NCBI GenBank assembly: GCA_031280615.1
Contig: JAITGO010000021.1
Coordinates: 1 to 64,000 of the forward strand
Source: Desulfobulbus sp.
GTDB taxonomy: Bacteria > Desulfobacterota > Desulfobulbia > Desulfobulbales > Desulfobulbaceae
Reading direction: 5' to 3'
DNA: 64,000 nt
A program made the translations under genes and the position numbers. This document shows positions 19,392-28,642 of this stretch, in pieces (within the stretch, counting starts at the first letter, position 1; the number at the start of each line of letters is the position of its first letter). The notes under the pieces are model-generated. The model was not told the DNA's origin, did no database searches, and was given only the letters and a program-made list of their open reading frames with translations.

Positions 19392-19744
19392 GCGATCCTG
19401 TCAAGATCCTGCCCAAACGACAAGTCTGAGCAGGATCTTTTTTCGACCAAATCCTGTGCCTTCATCTGAGTATTACTTGGGTTGGTCCGGCAAAACAGCG
19501 GAAACGGCACTTTTTCTATTTCGGAGTAACGAGAAATCTCTCGTCATACCGCAATTTCGGCGAGTTGGCTTACCCAACCGGAGTTCGCCGTGTGTAACCA
19601 AACGATGCATCGCAAATCCCTGCCACATGAACGAGAGACTTTGCCGCTCGTGCACGAATTCTCACTCCATACGGTTTGGGTTTTCTCCCGTTGGTCGTGA
19701 AAAGCCAGAGGCCCTTCGACCGGTAGGAGTTGCTGCCGGTCCCG
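19392..19744. other. Gene-free stretch with leader hairpin
   Basis: 353 bases between the start of the small membrane protein gene and the stop of the CoA-transferase gene. It contains the hairpin at 19403-19439 and, next to the CoA-transferase stop, a short GACCGG/CCGGTC stem (about 19718-19741) that may end the upstream operon. No coding frame is supported. Confidence 0.4.
19403..19439. promoter_or_regulatory. Hairpin in the leader of the small membrane protein gene
   Basis: Arms 19403-19412 and 19430-19439 are a perfect 10-bp inverted repeat. On the plus strand a T-run follows, so it resembles an intrinsic terminator, but no plus-strand gene ends here. On the minus strand it sits just upstream of the Shine-Dalgarno sequence of the gene at 19391. 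The upstream arm could pair alternatively with the Shine-Dalgarno region, because CAGGATC recurs there. Confidence 0.5.
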
Positions 19745-21625
19745 CTAGAATTCCATCACAAAGCTATAGACCCCTTCCTCCAGCCGGCTTTGCACCTTGA
19801 GATTGGAGTGGTTGAACACCGCCTGCATGCGTTCGTTCTCGCGCAGCACCTCGGCGGTGAAGCCGGCAATGCCGTTGCGCTTGGCAATCTTGGTCAGGTG
19901 CTGGAAGACGAAGGTCCCCAGTCCCTTGTTTTGCCAACCGTCGCGGACCACGAAGGCCACCTCGGCCATATTGGTCTTTTCATTGAGATAATAGGTGCCG
20001 ACCGCAATGATCTGCTCGCCGTGGGCCTCGGGGATGGTGCCCACCAGGGCCACGTCCCGGCGGTGGTCGATGTAGACGAAATCCTGGATCTGGCGGGGCG
20101 TGAACCGCTGTTGGTGGCTCATGAACCGGTAGTAAATGGTTTCCTGGCTGAGGTTGTAGATCAGGTCGCGCATGTGCGGTTCGTCGGTGGGCTTGATCGA
20201 GCGGAAGGTGACCTCGGTGCCGTCCTGCATGAGATAGTTGGTCCGGACCGACTCCTCCACCGGCGCCAGGAAGCGGTTGGCAAAGCGGGCCAGGTTGGGC
20301 CGGAGATACTTGGCCTCCACCGCTTCCCGGAACAGCTTTTCCCGGAAATCGGGATGAGCGATGGAGATCAGGGCCATGACCCGCTCCTGGATCGATTTGC
20401 CGTGCAGGTAGGCAACGCCGTATTCGGTGACCACGTAGTGGACGCTGGCCCGATTGATGGTCACCCCGGAGCCGGGCTGGAGGGTGCAGACGATCCGCGA
20501 TTCGGTGCCCTCCCGGTTGAGCGACGGCAGGGTGATGATCGCCCGGCCCGATTCCGAACGGGCGGCGCCGCGGTTGAAGTCGATCTGGCCGCCGATTCCG
20601 GAGTAGAAACGTCCGCCCACCGAGTCGGAGCAGACCTGGCCGGTAAGGTCGATTTCCAAGGCCATGTTGACCGCCACCATCCGCTTGTGCTTGCCGATGA
20701 CATTGGCGTCGTTGATGTATTCGGTGGGGCGGAAGCTGAACAACGGGTTGTCGTCGATATAATCGTAGAGCTTCTTGGTGCCCATGCAGAAGCTGGCGGT
20801 GATCTTGCCCTTGTCGATCGACTTCATCGCCCCGGTCACCGCGCCGGCCTCGATCAGGGGAATGATCGAGTCGGAAATCATCTCGGTGTGGAAACCGATG
20901 TCCTTGCGATCCTTGAGAAATTCCATCACCGCCTGGGGAATGCGGCCGTAGCCCGGCACCCGGCCCAGTCCCAGTTCGATGGTCGAGCCGTTGGGGATCA
21001 GAGCGGCGGCGGTCTGGGAGATCTTGCGGCTGATCTCGTTGGGAATCTGCAATTCCCGCTCGAGGATGGGGCGGTCCACCGGCACCAGGATGTCGAGATC
21101 GTGAATGTCGATCCGGGTGTCGCCATGGGTCCAGGGCATGTTGGGATTGACCTCGGCGATCACCAGCGAGGCGTTGTCGATGGCGCTGCGGGTGATGTCC
21201 ACCGAAATGCCGAGGCTCACCTGGCCGTAGCAGTTGGGCGGCGTCACTTGAATTAACGCGATATCGATCGGCAGGCTGCCCGAATTGAACAGGCCGGGCA
21301 CGTCGGACAGGAGAATCGGGGTGTAGTCGCCGAATCCCTCCTGGATGACGTCGCGAATGTTGGAGCTGATGAAAAAAGCGTTGATGGCGAAGCTGTCCGA
21401 CATCTTCTTGTCGGCATAGGGGGCGTCGCCCTTGGTGATCAGCTGGATGATCTCGACATTGGACACCGAGCGGGCCCGGCCGGTCATGGCGGCGATCAGC
21501 TCTTGCGGGGCGCCGCAGCCGGTGCCGATGAACACCCGGTGCCCGGACTTGAGATGGCTCAGGGCCTGCGCCGGGGTGGCGATCATGTCATTATAGATTT
21601 CCTGCCAATCCTTCACGTATTCCAT
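19745..21625 (-). CDS. Acetyl-CoA hydrolase/CoA-transferase fused to a GNAT acetyltransferase domain
   Basis: 626 residues from an ATG with AGAGGAAAG upstream. Residues 1 to about 440 are an acetyl-CoA hydrolase/transferase: FIGTGCGAPQEL near the start, the VNMALEIDLTGQV motif that carries the catalytic Glu in relatives, GIGGQIDFNRGAARS and TEYGVAYLHG. From about 465 to 626 follows a GNAT domain (FRSIKPTDEPHMRDL, then VAFVVRDGWQNKGLGTFVFQHL, the acetyl-CoA loop). The first half should move CoA between acetyl-CoA and a carboxylate. The GNAT half may acetylate a protein, as AcuA/Pat-type domains do. It is the last gene of an operon with ADP-forming acetyl-CoA synthetase, an AcuB-like and an AcuC-like protein. 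Confidence 0.92.
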   Translation of the reverse strand: MEYVKDWQEIYNDMIATPAQALSHLKSGHRVFIGTGCGAPQELIAAMTGRARSVSNVEIIQLITKGDAPYADKKMSDSFAINAFFISSNIRDVIQEGFGDYTPILLSDVPGLFNSGSLPIDIALIQVTPPNCYGQVSLGISVDITRSAIDNASLVIAEVNPNMPWTHGDTRIDIHDLDILVPVDRPILERELQIPNEISRKISQTAAALIPNGSTIELGLGRVPGYGRIPQAVMEFLKDRKDIGFHTEMISDSIIPLIEAGAVTGAMKSIDKGKITASFCMGTKKLYDYIDDNPLFSFRPTEYINDANVIGKHKRMVAVNMALEIDLTGQVCSDSVGGRFYSGIGGQIDFNRGAARSESGRAIITLPSLNREGTESRIVCTLQPGSGVTINRASVHYVVTEYGVAYLHGKSIQERVMALISIAHPDFREKLFREAVEAKYLRPNLARFANRFLAPVEESVRTNYLMQDGTEVTFRSIKPTDEPHMRDLIYNLSQETIYYRFMSHQQRFTPRQIQDFVYIDHRRDVALVGTIPEAHGEQIIAVGTYYLNEKTNMAEVAFVVRDGWQNKGLGTFVFQHLTKIAKRNGIAGFTAEVLRENERMQAVFNHSNLKVQSRLEEGVYSFVMEF

Positions 21626-21670
21626 GGGTCTTTCCTCTTCAAAACAACGGACAATGCGCCGGGACGCGGC

Positions 21671-23776
21671 TCAATGCTCTTCGGGGAGCGGCGCGAAGGT
21701 CATGCTGGCATCGACCACCACCGGTTCGTTGCCGACCTCGCCGACGATCAGCGGGTTGATTTCCAGGTCGAGGATCTGGGGAAAATCGGTGGTCAGCTGG
21801 CTGATGCGCTGCATGGCCACGGCAATGGCCTGGAGGTCGACCTCCTTGACGCCGCGCTTGCCCTGGAGCAACTCGTAGGAGCGGGTCGACTTGAGCATCT
21901 GCACCGCCTCGTTCTCGGTGATCGGCGCCAGATGGAAGGTGACGTCCTTCATCACCTCGACGAAGATGCCGCCGAGGCCGAACATCAGCATCGGCCCGAA
22001 CTGGGGGTCGCGGGTCATGCCGATGATCACCTCCAGTCCCTTTTCCGCCATTTTCTCGACGTAAATGCCGCCGATGATCGCGTTGGGCGCATGTTTATTG
22101 ATGCGCAGCATCATCAGGTCGAAGGCGTCGGCTACCTCCTGGGCGGAACCGAGGTTGAGGCGCACCCCGCCGAGGTCCGACTTGTGGACGATCGAAGGAG
22201 AGATGATCTTGAGCGCCACCGGAAACCCGATGAAACGGGCGATTTCCATCGCCTCCTCCGGGCTGGTAGTGAGGCGTCCCGGCGGCACGCGGAAGCCGTA
22301 GGCCTTGAGGATGTCCTTGGACTTGACCTCGCCCAGCCGCAGGCGGTTGGTCCGTTGCCGTCGGGTGATGATCCGCTCGACCCGTCGCCGGTTGACCGGA
22401 AAGCGGACCACATGGCGGGCCGGCCGGTTCTTCCAGACCCCGTACTCGTGCATGGTCTTGAGGGCACCGACCGCCCGTTCCGGCGATTCGTAGAAAGGCA
22501 GCCCCGCTGCGGCCAATTCCTTGCGCGAGGGCATGATGTCGCTGCCGCCGAGAAAAGAGGCGATCACCGGGGTGTTGTCGTCGAGATGGGCCACGATCGC
22601 CCGCACCGTGGCCGCCGGTTCGGTCATGTACTGGGGCGCCAGCACCACCAGGATCGAATCGATGTCCGGATCGGCAGCGGCAATATCGATGGCGGCGGCG
22701 TAGTGGCGGGGTTCGGCGGCGGCGGAGATGTCGATGGGATTGTCGATGAAGGCGGCGGATGGCAGCTGTTCACGCAACTGGGCGGCCAGCCGGTCGCTCA
22801 GCGGGGTGACGCTCATGCCCGCCTTTTCCACCGCATCGGCGGCCATGGTACAGGAGCCACCCGAATTGGTGATGATCAGCACCCGGTCGCCCTTGGGAGT
22901 GGGCTGCAGGGCCAGGGCGGTGGCGTAATCGAATAGGGCCTCGAAGCTGTCGGCCCGGCAGATGCCCGCTCGCTTGAAGGCGGCGCCGTAGGCGGTGTCC
23001 TTGCCGGCCAGCACGCCGGTATGGCTGGCCGCGGCCTTGACCCCGGCCACGGTGGTTCCGGCCTTGAGGATCACCACCGGCTTGCGCGCACTCGCCTCCT
23101 CGGCCGCCTTGACGAACTTGTCGCCGTCGCTGATATCCTCGAGGTAGCCGACGATCACCCGGGTTTCCTCGTCATGGGCCAGGGCGGCAAGGATGTCGAC
23201 CTCGGTGATATCGGCCTTGTTGCCGATGGACACCGCTTTGGACACCCCGAGCTCCCGCTCGTCGGCAATGTCCATCATGGCGGTGCACAGGGCGCCGGAC
23301 TGGGAAAGGATGGCCAGTTGACCGGCCTGGGGCGAACGTTTGGAAAAGGAGGCGTTGAGGTTGATCTTGGTGTTGATCACCCCCAGGCAGTTGGGTCCGA
23401 GTAGCCGCACCCCGCCCTTGCGGCAGATCTCGATCAGTTCCTGCTCGATGATCCGGCCCTGGCGGCCGGATTCCTTGAAACCCGAGGCCACGACCACCAG
23501 GGTCCCGGCCTTCTTCCGCACCGCGTCCTGGGCCGCGGCCAGAACCTGGTCCGCCGGCACCGCCACCATCACCATATCCACCGGATCCGGATAATCCGCC
23601 AGCCGGGGATACACCTTGAGCCCGAAAAGCTCGCCTCCGGCCGGGTTGACCGGCACGATCGGTCCGGTAAATCCGCTCTGCACCAAATTGCACATGGTGT
23701 AATAGCCGACCTTGCCCTCGGTCCGGGAGGCGCCGATCAGGGCGATCGACCTGGGCGTAAACAGCTTTTCCAGCAT
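21671..23776 (-). CDS. Acetate-CoA ligase (ADP-forming), fused alpha-beta form
   Basis: 701 residues. The N-terminal CoA-binding domain (IALIGASRTEGKVGY, then VPVNPAGGELFG) leads to succinyl-CoA synthetase-like domains with LGPNCLGVIN and the phospho-His in SHTGVLAGKD (His252). The C-terminal 220 residues are an ATP-grasp domain (KSKDILKAYGFRVPPG, VALKIISPSIVHKSDLGGV, DLEINPLIV). The enzyme interconverts acetyl-CoA, ADP and phosphate with acetate, CoA and ATP, conserving energy when run towards acetate. The gene lies between the CBS-ACT gene (8-base gap) and the CoA-transferase (45-base gap). In an incomplete oxidiser this would be the acetate-forming step. Confidence 0.95.
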   Translation of the reverse strand: MLEKLFTPRSIALIGASRTEGKVGYYTMCNLVQSGFTGPIVPVNPAGGELFGLKVYPRLADYPDPVDMVMVAVPADQVLAAAQDAVRKKAGTLVVVASGFKESGRQGRIIEQELIEICRKGGVRLLGPNCLGVINTKINLNASFSKRSPQAGQLAILSQSGALCTAMMDIADERELGVSKAVSIGNKADITEVDILAALAHDEETRVIVGYLEDISDGDKFVKAAEEASARKPVVILKAGTTVAGVKAAASHTGVLAGKDTAYGAAFKRAGICRADSFEALFDYATALALQPTPKGDRVLIITNSGGSCTMAADAVEKAGMSVTPLSDRLAAQLREQLPSAAFIDNPIDISAAAEPRHYAAAIDIAAADPDIDSILVVLAPQYMTEPAATVRAIVAHLDDNTPVIASFLGGSDIMPSRKELAAAGLPFYESPERAVGALKTMHEYGVWKNRPARHVVRFPVNRRRVERIITRRQRTNRLRLGEVKSKDILKAYGFRVPPGRLTTSPEEAMEIARFIGFPVALKIISPSIVHKSDLGGVRLNLGSAQEVADAFDLMMLRINKHAPNAIIGGIYVEKMAEKGLEVIIGMTRDPQFGPMLMFGLGGIFVEVMKDVTFHLAPITENEAVQMLKSTRSYELLQGKRGVKEVDLQAIAVAMQRISQLTTDFPQILDLEINPLIVGEVGNEPVVVDASMTFAPLPEEH

Positions 23777-23784
23777 AGCAGTCT

Positions 23785-24444
23785 CTATTCCTTGAATTCT
23801 TCGGGGACGTGGATGGTAAAGCCGGCGGCCTCGAGCGCCTTGTGCACGGCCCGGATATTATAGGTGTTGATACGGAGATAAATCATGGCCCGGCGTTTGT
23901 CGCCGCCGCCCGTCCGCACCAGGCGGGTGAAGGAAACCTGTTTTTCCTCCATCACCCGCGCCAGCCGGGACATGGCCTGGAGATCGTCGACATCCTCAAT
24001 CGAGATCAGCACCGAACCCTTCTCGCCCAGGCCGAACAGGCTGCGGTAGGCGTTCATCAGATCGGCGGTGGTGAAGATGCCGACCACCTTATCCTCGTCG
24101 CTCACCACCGGCAGGGCGCCGATCTTGCGATATTGGAAGAGGAGCAAGGCGTCGTCGAGGGTGGCGTTGGGGTTAAGGGTCAGGCAGTCGCGGGTCATGA
24201 GCACGCTCACCGGGGTATTGTTGACCTGCTCCTCGACCCGGTGCCGCTCCCGGCTGCGGGCCACGGACGACGGCCGGGCCGAACGCAGATCCCGGTCGGA
24301 AAGGATGCCCTGGAGCTCGCCCCGGTCGTCCACCACCAAAAGATGGCGGATATTTTTCCGCTGCGCTAGGTCCATCGCCTCGGCCACGGTCGTCTCCGGC
24401 GTGACCGTGATCGGCGAGGGGGTCATATGGTAACGAATAAACAT
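23785..24444 (-). CDS. CBS-CBS-ACT domain protein (AcuB-like)
   Basis: 219 residues from an ATG preceded by GGAGG. Two CBS motifs (residues 1-60 and about 78-135; typical ends IRHLLVVDDRGELQGILSDRDL and IGALPVVSDEDKVVGIFTTADL) are followed by an ACT-like domain (about 143-210, with SVLISIEDVDDLQAMSRLARVM). CBS pairs bind adenine nucleotides and ACT domains bind small ligands, so this is a probable energy- or metabolite-sensing regulator. The same architecture is found in AcuB of the Bacillus acetoin-utilisation cluster. It sits between an HDAC/AcuC-like gene and the ADP-forming acetyl-CoA synthetase. Confidence 0.9.
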   Translation of the reverse strand: MFIRYHMTPSPITVTPETTVAEAMDLAQRKNIRHLLVVDDRGELQGILSDRDLRSARPSSVARSRERHRVEEQVNNTPVSVLMTRDCLTLNPNATLDDALLLFQYRKIGALPVVSDEDKVVGIFTTADLMNAYRSLFGLGEKGSVLISIEDVDDLQAMSRLARVMEEKQVSFTRLVRTGGGDKRRAMIYLRINTYNIRAVHKALEAAGFTIHVPEEFKE

Positions 24445-24487
24445 GGCAATCCTCCCATGATCGTCTCTGCTTGCAGGCTGCTTGCCT

Positions 24488-25453
24488 TCATGCGCCCCGC
24501 TCCGCCAGCCCCAGCAGATATGCTTCGACGCAGCTGCCCAACCGGCGCAGGTTGTACCCGCCCTCCAGGATGGACACCACCCGGTTCTGGGTGAATTCCT
24601 CGGCTATTTCATGGACAAAGACGCCCAGTTTCCGGTACAGCTCGACCGTGAAGGCCAGCCCGGACATGTCGTCGTCGCGATGGGCGTCGAAACCGGCGCC
24701 GACGATCAAGACATCGGGCCGGTTCTCTTGTAAAAATTGACGTATTTTCGGAAAAATCCGCAACACCTGCTCCTCGCCCGCTCCCGGCGGCAACGGCAGG
24801 TTGAGGATGGTGCCCTTACCGGCGCCGATCCCCCGTTCCTCGGCCCAACCCGTGCCCGGATAGCTGAAACTGGGGTGTTCGTGGATGGAGATATAGCTGG
24901 TCTCGGCATCTTCCTCGAAGGCGGTTTGGATGCCGTTGCCGTGGTGGGCGTCGAAATCGAACACGCAGACCCGGCGCCGCCCATACTGTCGCTGCCAGTA
25001 GCGGGCCGCGATCACGCAGTTGTTGAAGAAGCAGAAGCCGTAGGGTTGGTTGGGTTCGGCGTGGTGCCCCGGCGGACGGGTCTGGCAGAACACGATCCCA
25101 CCGGGCTCCGCCTCGACCAGATCGACGCCCACCAATCCCGAACCGGCGGACAAGGTGGCGATTTCATAGGAATCGTAGCCCACCTGGTTGTCGGGATGGT
25201 CGATATAGGTACGCCCGCTCAGCACCGATTCCTCGAAGCGGAACAGCCAGCCCTCGGTATGAAAGGCCAGCAGTTGTTCGCGCTCGGCCGGCCGGGGCGG
25301 CAGGTGATGGATGCGGTTGGCCAGATAGCCCTCGGCGAGCCGATCGGTGATCGCCAGCATCCGTTCGGGTGCTTCGGGGTGGTCGCTGCCGCCGGTGTCG
25401 TGGCGAAGGAATTCCGATGCGGTAATGATGGTGATGGGCGAATCGCTGTCCAT
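24488..25453 (-). CDS. Histone deacetylase family protein (AcuC-like)
   Basis: 321 residues from the ATG at 25453; an in-frame TTG at 25477 would add eight. Hallmarks of a zinc-dependent deacetylase are intact: HPEAPERM, RPPGHHAEP with the His pair, CFFNN, the metal residues in VFDFDAHHGNG and GFDAHRDD, and the late EGGYNL. Bacterial members deacylate proteins, polyamines or other amides; AcuC removes acetyl groups from acetyl-CoA synthetase in Bacillus. Being the first gene of an acetyl-CoA operon with an AcuB-like protein, a role in reversing lysine acetylation is a reasonable inference. Next gene 43 bases on. Confidence 0.93.
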   Translation of the reverse strand: MDSDSPITIITASEFLRHDTGGSDHPEAPERMLAITDRLAEGYLANRIHHLPPRPAEREQLLAFHTEGWLFRFEESVLSGRTYIDHPDNQVGYDSYEIATLSAGSGLVGVDLVEAEPGGIVFCQTRPPGHHAEPNQPYGFCFFNNCVIAARYWQRQYGRRRVCVFDFDAHHGNGIQTAFEEDAETSYISIHEHPSFSYPGTGWAEERGIGAGKGTILNLPLPPGAGEEQVLRIFPKIRQFLQENRPDVLIVGAGFDAHRDDDMSGLAFTVELYRKLGVFVHEIAEEFTQNRVVSILEGGYNLRRLGSCVEAYLLGLAERGA

Positions 25454-25716
25454 GGTATCTGGTTGCAAAACGGGCAATCAAGGCCGGGAAAACCGAAAAA
25501 CGCTCTGCGGCAATGCCGCCAAACTTACTGTATCCAGCCAAAAAAACGAAGCGCTATCTTGCGGATCGGCACCGATTGGCGACGAAGAATCCCGGCCGCA
25601 GCCGCGCAAAGGTGGGTGCAATGCCCCGGTGCTGTGGTATGATGCCGCAAACCCGATCGATCAAGCGGCGTGCCGGTACGCCTCTGTCCGCCGCACAGCC
25701 TTACCATCCCCTTGCC

Positions 25717-27513
25717 ATGGTCCACCAGCCAACCCCCGCCAATTCGCCGCCCGCCAGCGCCGGCCTTCCGCCCGAGGCGGTGCTGGCGCTCGACCGGGTG
25801 GACAAGGGGTTTGTGGTGGAAAAAAAGCGGGTCGCGGCCTTGAGCGAGGTGAGCTGCGCCATCCGGCCCGGCAGGGTCACCGGCCTGATCGGACCGGACG
25901 CGGCCGGCAAAACCACACTGATGCGGCTGTGCGCCGGCCTGTTGCTTCCCGACCGGGGTACCGTGCGGGTTTTGGGGGAAGACGTGGTCCGCAATCCGCT
26001 GGCGGTCCAGGCGCAGATCGGCTACATGCCCCAGCGGTTCGGCCTGTACGAAGACTTGAGCGTGCGGGAAAACCTCGATCTCTATGCCGATCTCCAGGGT
26101 GTGCCGGCACAGGAGCGTAGCGGGCGCTACCGGCAGCTGCTGGCCATGGCCGGGTTGGAAGGATTTCAGGGACGACTTGCCGGACGGCTCTCCGGCGGCA
26201 TGAAGCAGAAGCTGGGCCTGGTCTGCACCCTGGTGCGGCCGCCGCGGCTGCTACTGCTCGACGAGCCCACCGTGGGCGTGGACCCGGTCTCCCGGCGGGA
26301 ACTGTGGCAGATCGTCTATCACCTGGTCGAGGCCGAGAGCATGAGCGTGCTGCTCAGCACCGCCTATCTCGACGAGGCCGAACGCTGCGCCGAGGTGGTG
26401 CTCATCCATTGCGGCCGCATCCTCGGCCACGACGAACCCCGGTCCTTCAGCCGGCAAATGGCCGGCCGCATCTGGCTCGTCCGGGCGCCGGCGCTCGCCA
26501 AACGCACCCTGCAACGCGAACTGAGCCGCGATCCGGCGATCCTCGACGCCCTGGTCCTGGGCACCTCGGTGCGGGCGGTCGGCCGCGATGGCACGCCCCC
26601 GGTCCTGGCCAACCTGTCCGACCCTTCGGGGGCCGAGATCCTGCCAGTAGCGCCCCGGTTCGAGGATTATTTCGTCGCCACCCTCAAGGACGAGGCCGCC
26701 GACGGGGAAAGCAATCGGATCGCTCTGGGCGGACTCGACCGCCGAACCAATGGCAACGACGTGATCGCCGTCGACAACCTGGTGCGCCGGTTCGGTTCCT
26801 TCTTCGCGGTCGACCGGGTCAGCTTCCGGGTGCGGCCCGGTGAAATCTTCGGCCTGCTGGGGGCCAACGGCGCCGGCAAGACCACCACCTTCCGCATGCT
26901 CTGCGGCCTCTTGCCCATCACCAGCGGCACCTGCACCGTGGCCGGCCTGAACCTGCGCACCGCCGCGGCCGCGGCCCGGGGCCGCATCGGCTACATGGCG
27001 CAAAAATTCTCTCTGTACGGCAACTTGACCGTGCGGCAGAATCTCCGTTTCTTCAGCAGCGCCTACGGGCTGCACGGCGCCCGCCGCCGCCGCCAGATCG
27101 ACTGGGCGCTCGCCACCTTCGACCTCGAACCCTATGCGGCCAGCGAAAGCCAGGATCTGCCGCTCGGGTTCAAACAACGCCTGGCCCTGGCCGTGGCCCT
27201 GATGCACGAGCCCGAGGTGCTGTTCCTCGACGAGCCCACCTCCGGGGTCGATCCCCTGGCCCGCCGCGACTTCTGGGCCCAGATCAACAGCCTGGCCGAC
27301 CAGGGCGTCACCGTGCTGGTCACCACCCATTTCATGGAAGAGGCCGAATACTGCGACCGCCTGGTCATCATGGCCGACGGCCGGGTGTTGGCCGAAGGCA
27401 CGCCCGAGGAAATGAAGGAGCGCCACGGCGGCGGCGCGGGGAGCGAGGCCACCATGGAAGACGCCTTCATCGGCCTGCTGCAGCACCGTCAACCAACCGG
27501 GGCCACGCCATGA
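25717..27513 (+). CDS. ABC transporter with two fused ATPase domains (YbhF-like)
   Basis: 598 residues from the ATG at 25717. The frame is open further upstream to 25513, but the extra part is low-complexity and lacks a start signal; no strong Shine-Dalgarno sequence is seen for either. First ATPase: Walker A with an altered first half (GPDAAGKTT), signature LSGGMKQKL, Walker B LLLLDEPTVGVDP. Second: GANGAGKTT, a degenerate signature LPLGFKQRL, LFLDEPTSGVDP. This arrangement matches YbhF, which powers an ABC-2 exporter with two permeases. The two permease genes follow directly, the first overlapping by four bases. Confidence 0.93.
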   Translation: MVHQPTPANSPPASAGLPPEAVLALDRVDKGFVVEKKRVAALSEVSCAIRPGRVTGLIGPDAAGKTTLMRLCAGLLLPDRGTVRVLGEDVVRNPLAVQAQIGYMPQRFGLYEDLSVRENLDLYADLQGVPAQERSGRYRQLLAMAGLEGFQGRLAGRLSGGMKQKLGLVCTLVRPPRLLLLDEPTVGVDPVSRRELWQIVYHLVEAESMSVLLSTAYLDEAERCAEVVLIHCGRILGHDEPRSFSRQMAGRIWLVRAPALAKRTLQRELSRDPAILDALVLGTSVRAVGRDGTPPVLANLSDPSGAEILPVAPRFEDYFVATLKDEAADGESNRIALGGLDRRTNGNDVIAVDNLVRRFGSFFAVDRVSFRVRPGEIFGLLGANGAGKTTTFRMLCGLLPITSGTCTVAGLNLRTAAAAARGRIGYMAQKFSLYGNLTVRQNLRFFSSAYGLHGARRRRQIDWALATFDLEPYAASESQDLPLGFKQRLALAVALMHEPEVLFLDEPTSGVDPLARRDFWAQINSLADQGVTVLVTTHFMEEAEYCDRLVIMADGRVLAEGTPEEMKERHGGGAGSEATMEDAFIGLLQHRQPTGATP

Positions 27514-28634
27514 AACCAGGACCGCTGCTCCGCCTCAAGGGCATTGTCCGCAAGGAATGGCTGCAAGTCGTCCGCGACCCCTCCAGCATCGCCATCGCCT
27601 TTTTCCTGCCCCTGCTGCTGCTCTTCATCTTCGGCTACGGGGTTTCCCTGGATGCCACGAACATCCGGATGGGCCTGGTGATCGAACAGCCGGACAGCGC
27701 CTCGCTCAGCTTTGCCGGGGGCTTCGAACACTCGCCCTATTTCGCCCCCATCCATCTGCCGTCGATCCAGGAGGCGGAAAGCGCCCTGCGGGCATCGACC
27801 GTCGACGGCATCGTTTGGCTGCGCCAGAATTTCGCCGCCGATTACCTGAGCAAGCAATCGCCGCCGATCGGGGTGCTGATCAACGGGGTCGACGCCAACA
27901 CCGCCCGCCTGATCGACGGCTACGTCCAGGGTATCTGGTTCGGCTGGCTGGAACAGCAGGCGGAAAAGGCAGGCAGGACCCTGCGCTCGCCGGTGCAACT
28001 GGAACAACGCATCTGGTTCAATCCCCAGGTGCGTTCCACCGATTTCCTGGTGCCGGGCATCCTGGCGGTGGTCATGACCCTGATCGGCGCCCTGCTCACC
28101 GCCCTGGTGATCGCCCGCGAATGGGAGCGCGGCACCATGGAATCGCTGCTGGTGACCCGGATTTCGGTCAACGAGATCCTGCTGGGCAAGCTGATCCCCT
28201 ATTTCGTTCTCGGCATGGGCGGTCTGGTGCTTTCCCTGGTCATGGCCGAAACCCTGTTCCACGTGCCGGTGCGCGGCTCGCTCTGGCTGCTGTTCGCGGT
28301 CTCGGCCCTGTTTCTCTGGGTAGCCCTGGGCATGGGCTTTTTCATTTCCACGGTCTTCAAGTCGCAGTTCGTGGCGGCCTTGGTGGCCATGGTCAGCACC
28401 TTTCTCCCGGCCTTCATCCTCTCGGGCTTCATCTTCGACATCCAGTCCATGCCCGCCGTCATCCAGGGCGTGACCCACCTGATCGCCGCCCGCTACTATG
28501 TGGCCATTCTCCAGACCCTGTTCCTGGTCGGCGACGTCTGGAGCGTCATTCTGCCCAACGCGGCCGCCCTGGCGGCGATGGGCCTCTTCTTCCACGGCCT
28601 GGTCCACCGCCGGACCAGGAAGCGGCTCGAATAG
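27510..28634 (+). CDS. ABC-2 type permease (YbhS-like)
   Basis: 374 residues; the ATG overlaps the stop of the ATPase gene by four bases (ATGA). The N-terminal membrane helix (IAIAFFLPLLLLFIFGYGVSL) is followed by a periplasmic domain of about 140 residues, then five membrane helices from about residue 185 (VPGILAVVMTLIGALLTALVI onward). WERGTMESLLVT after the first of these is the amphipathic coupling motif of ABC2_membrane_3 proteins. It forms the channel with the next gene. The substrate is unknown; relatives export drugs or cations. Confidence 0.93.
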   Translation: MKPGPLLRLKGIVRKEWLQVVRDPSSIAIAFFLPLLLLFIFGYGVSLDATNIRMGLVIEQPDSASLSFAGGFEHSPYFAPIHLPSIQEAESALRASTVDGIVWLRQNFAADYLSKQSPPIGVLINGVDANTARLIDGYVQGIWFGWLEQQAEKAGRTLRSPVQLEQRIWFNPQVRSTDFLVPGILAVVMTLIGALLTALVIAREWERGTMESLLVTRISVNEILLGKLIPYFVLGMGGLVLSLVMAETLFHVPVRGSLWLLFAVSALFLWVALGMGFFISTVFKSQFVAALVAMVSTFLPAFILSGFIFDIQSMPAVIQGVTHLIAARYYVAILQTLFLVGDVWSVILPNAAALAAMGLFFHGLVHRRTRKRLE

Positions 28635-28642
28635 GCATTGCC

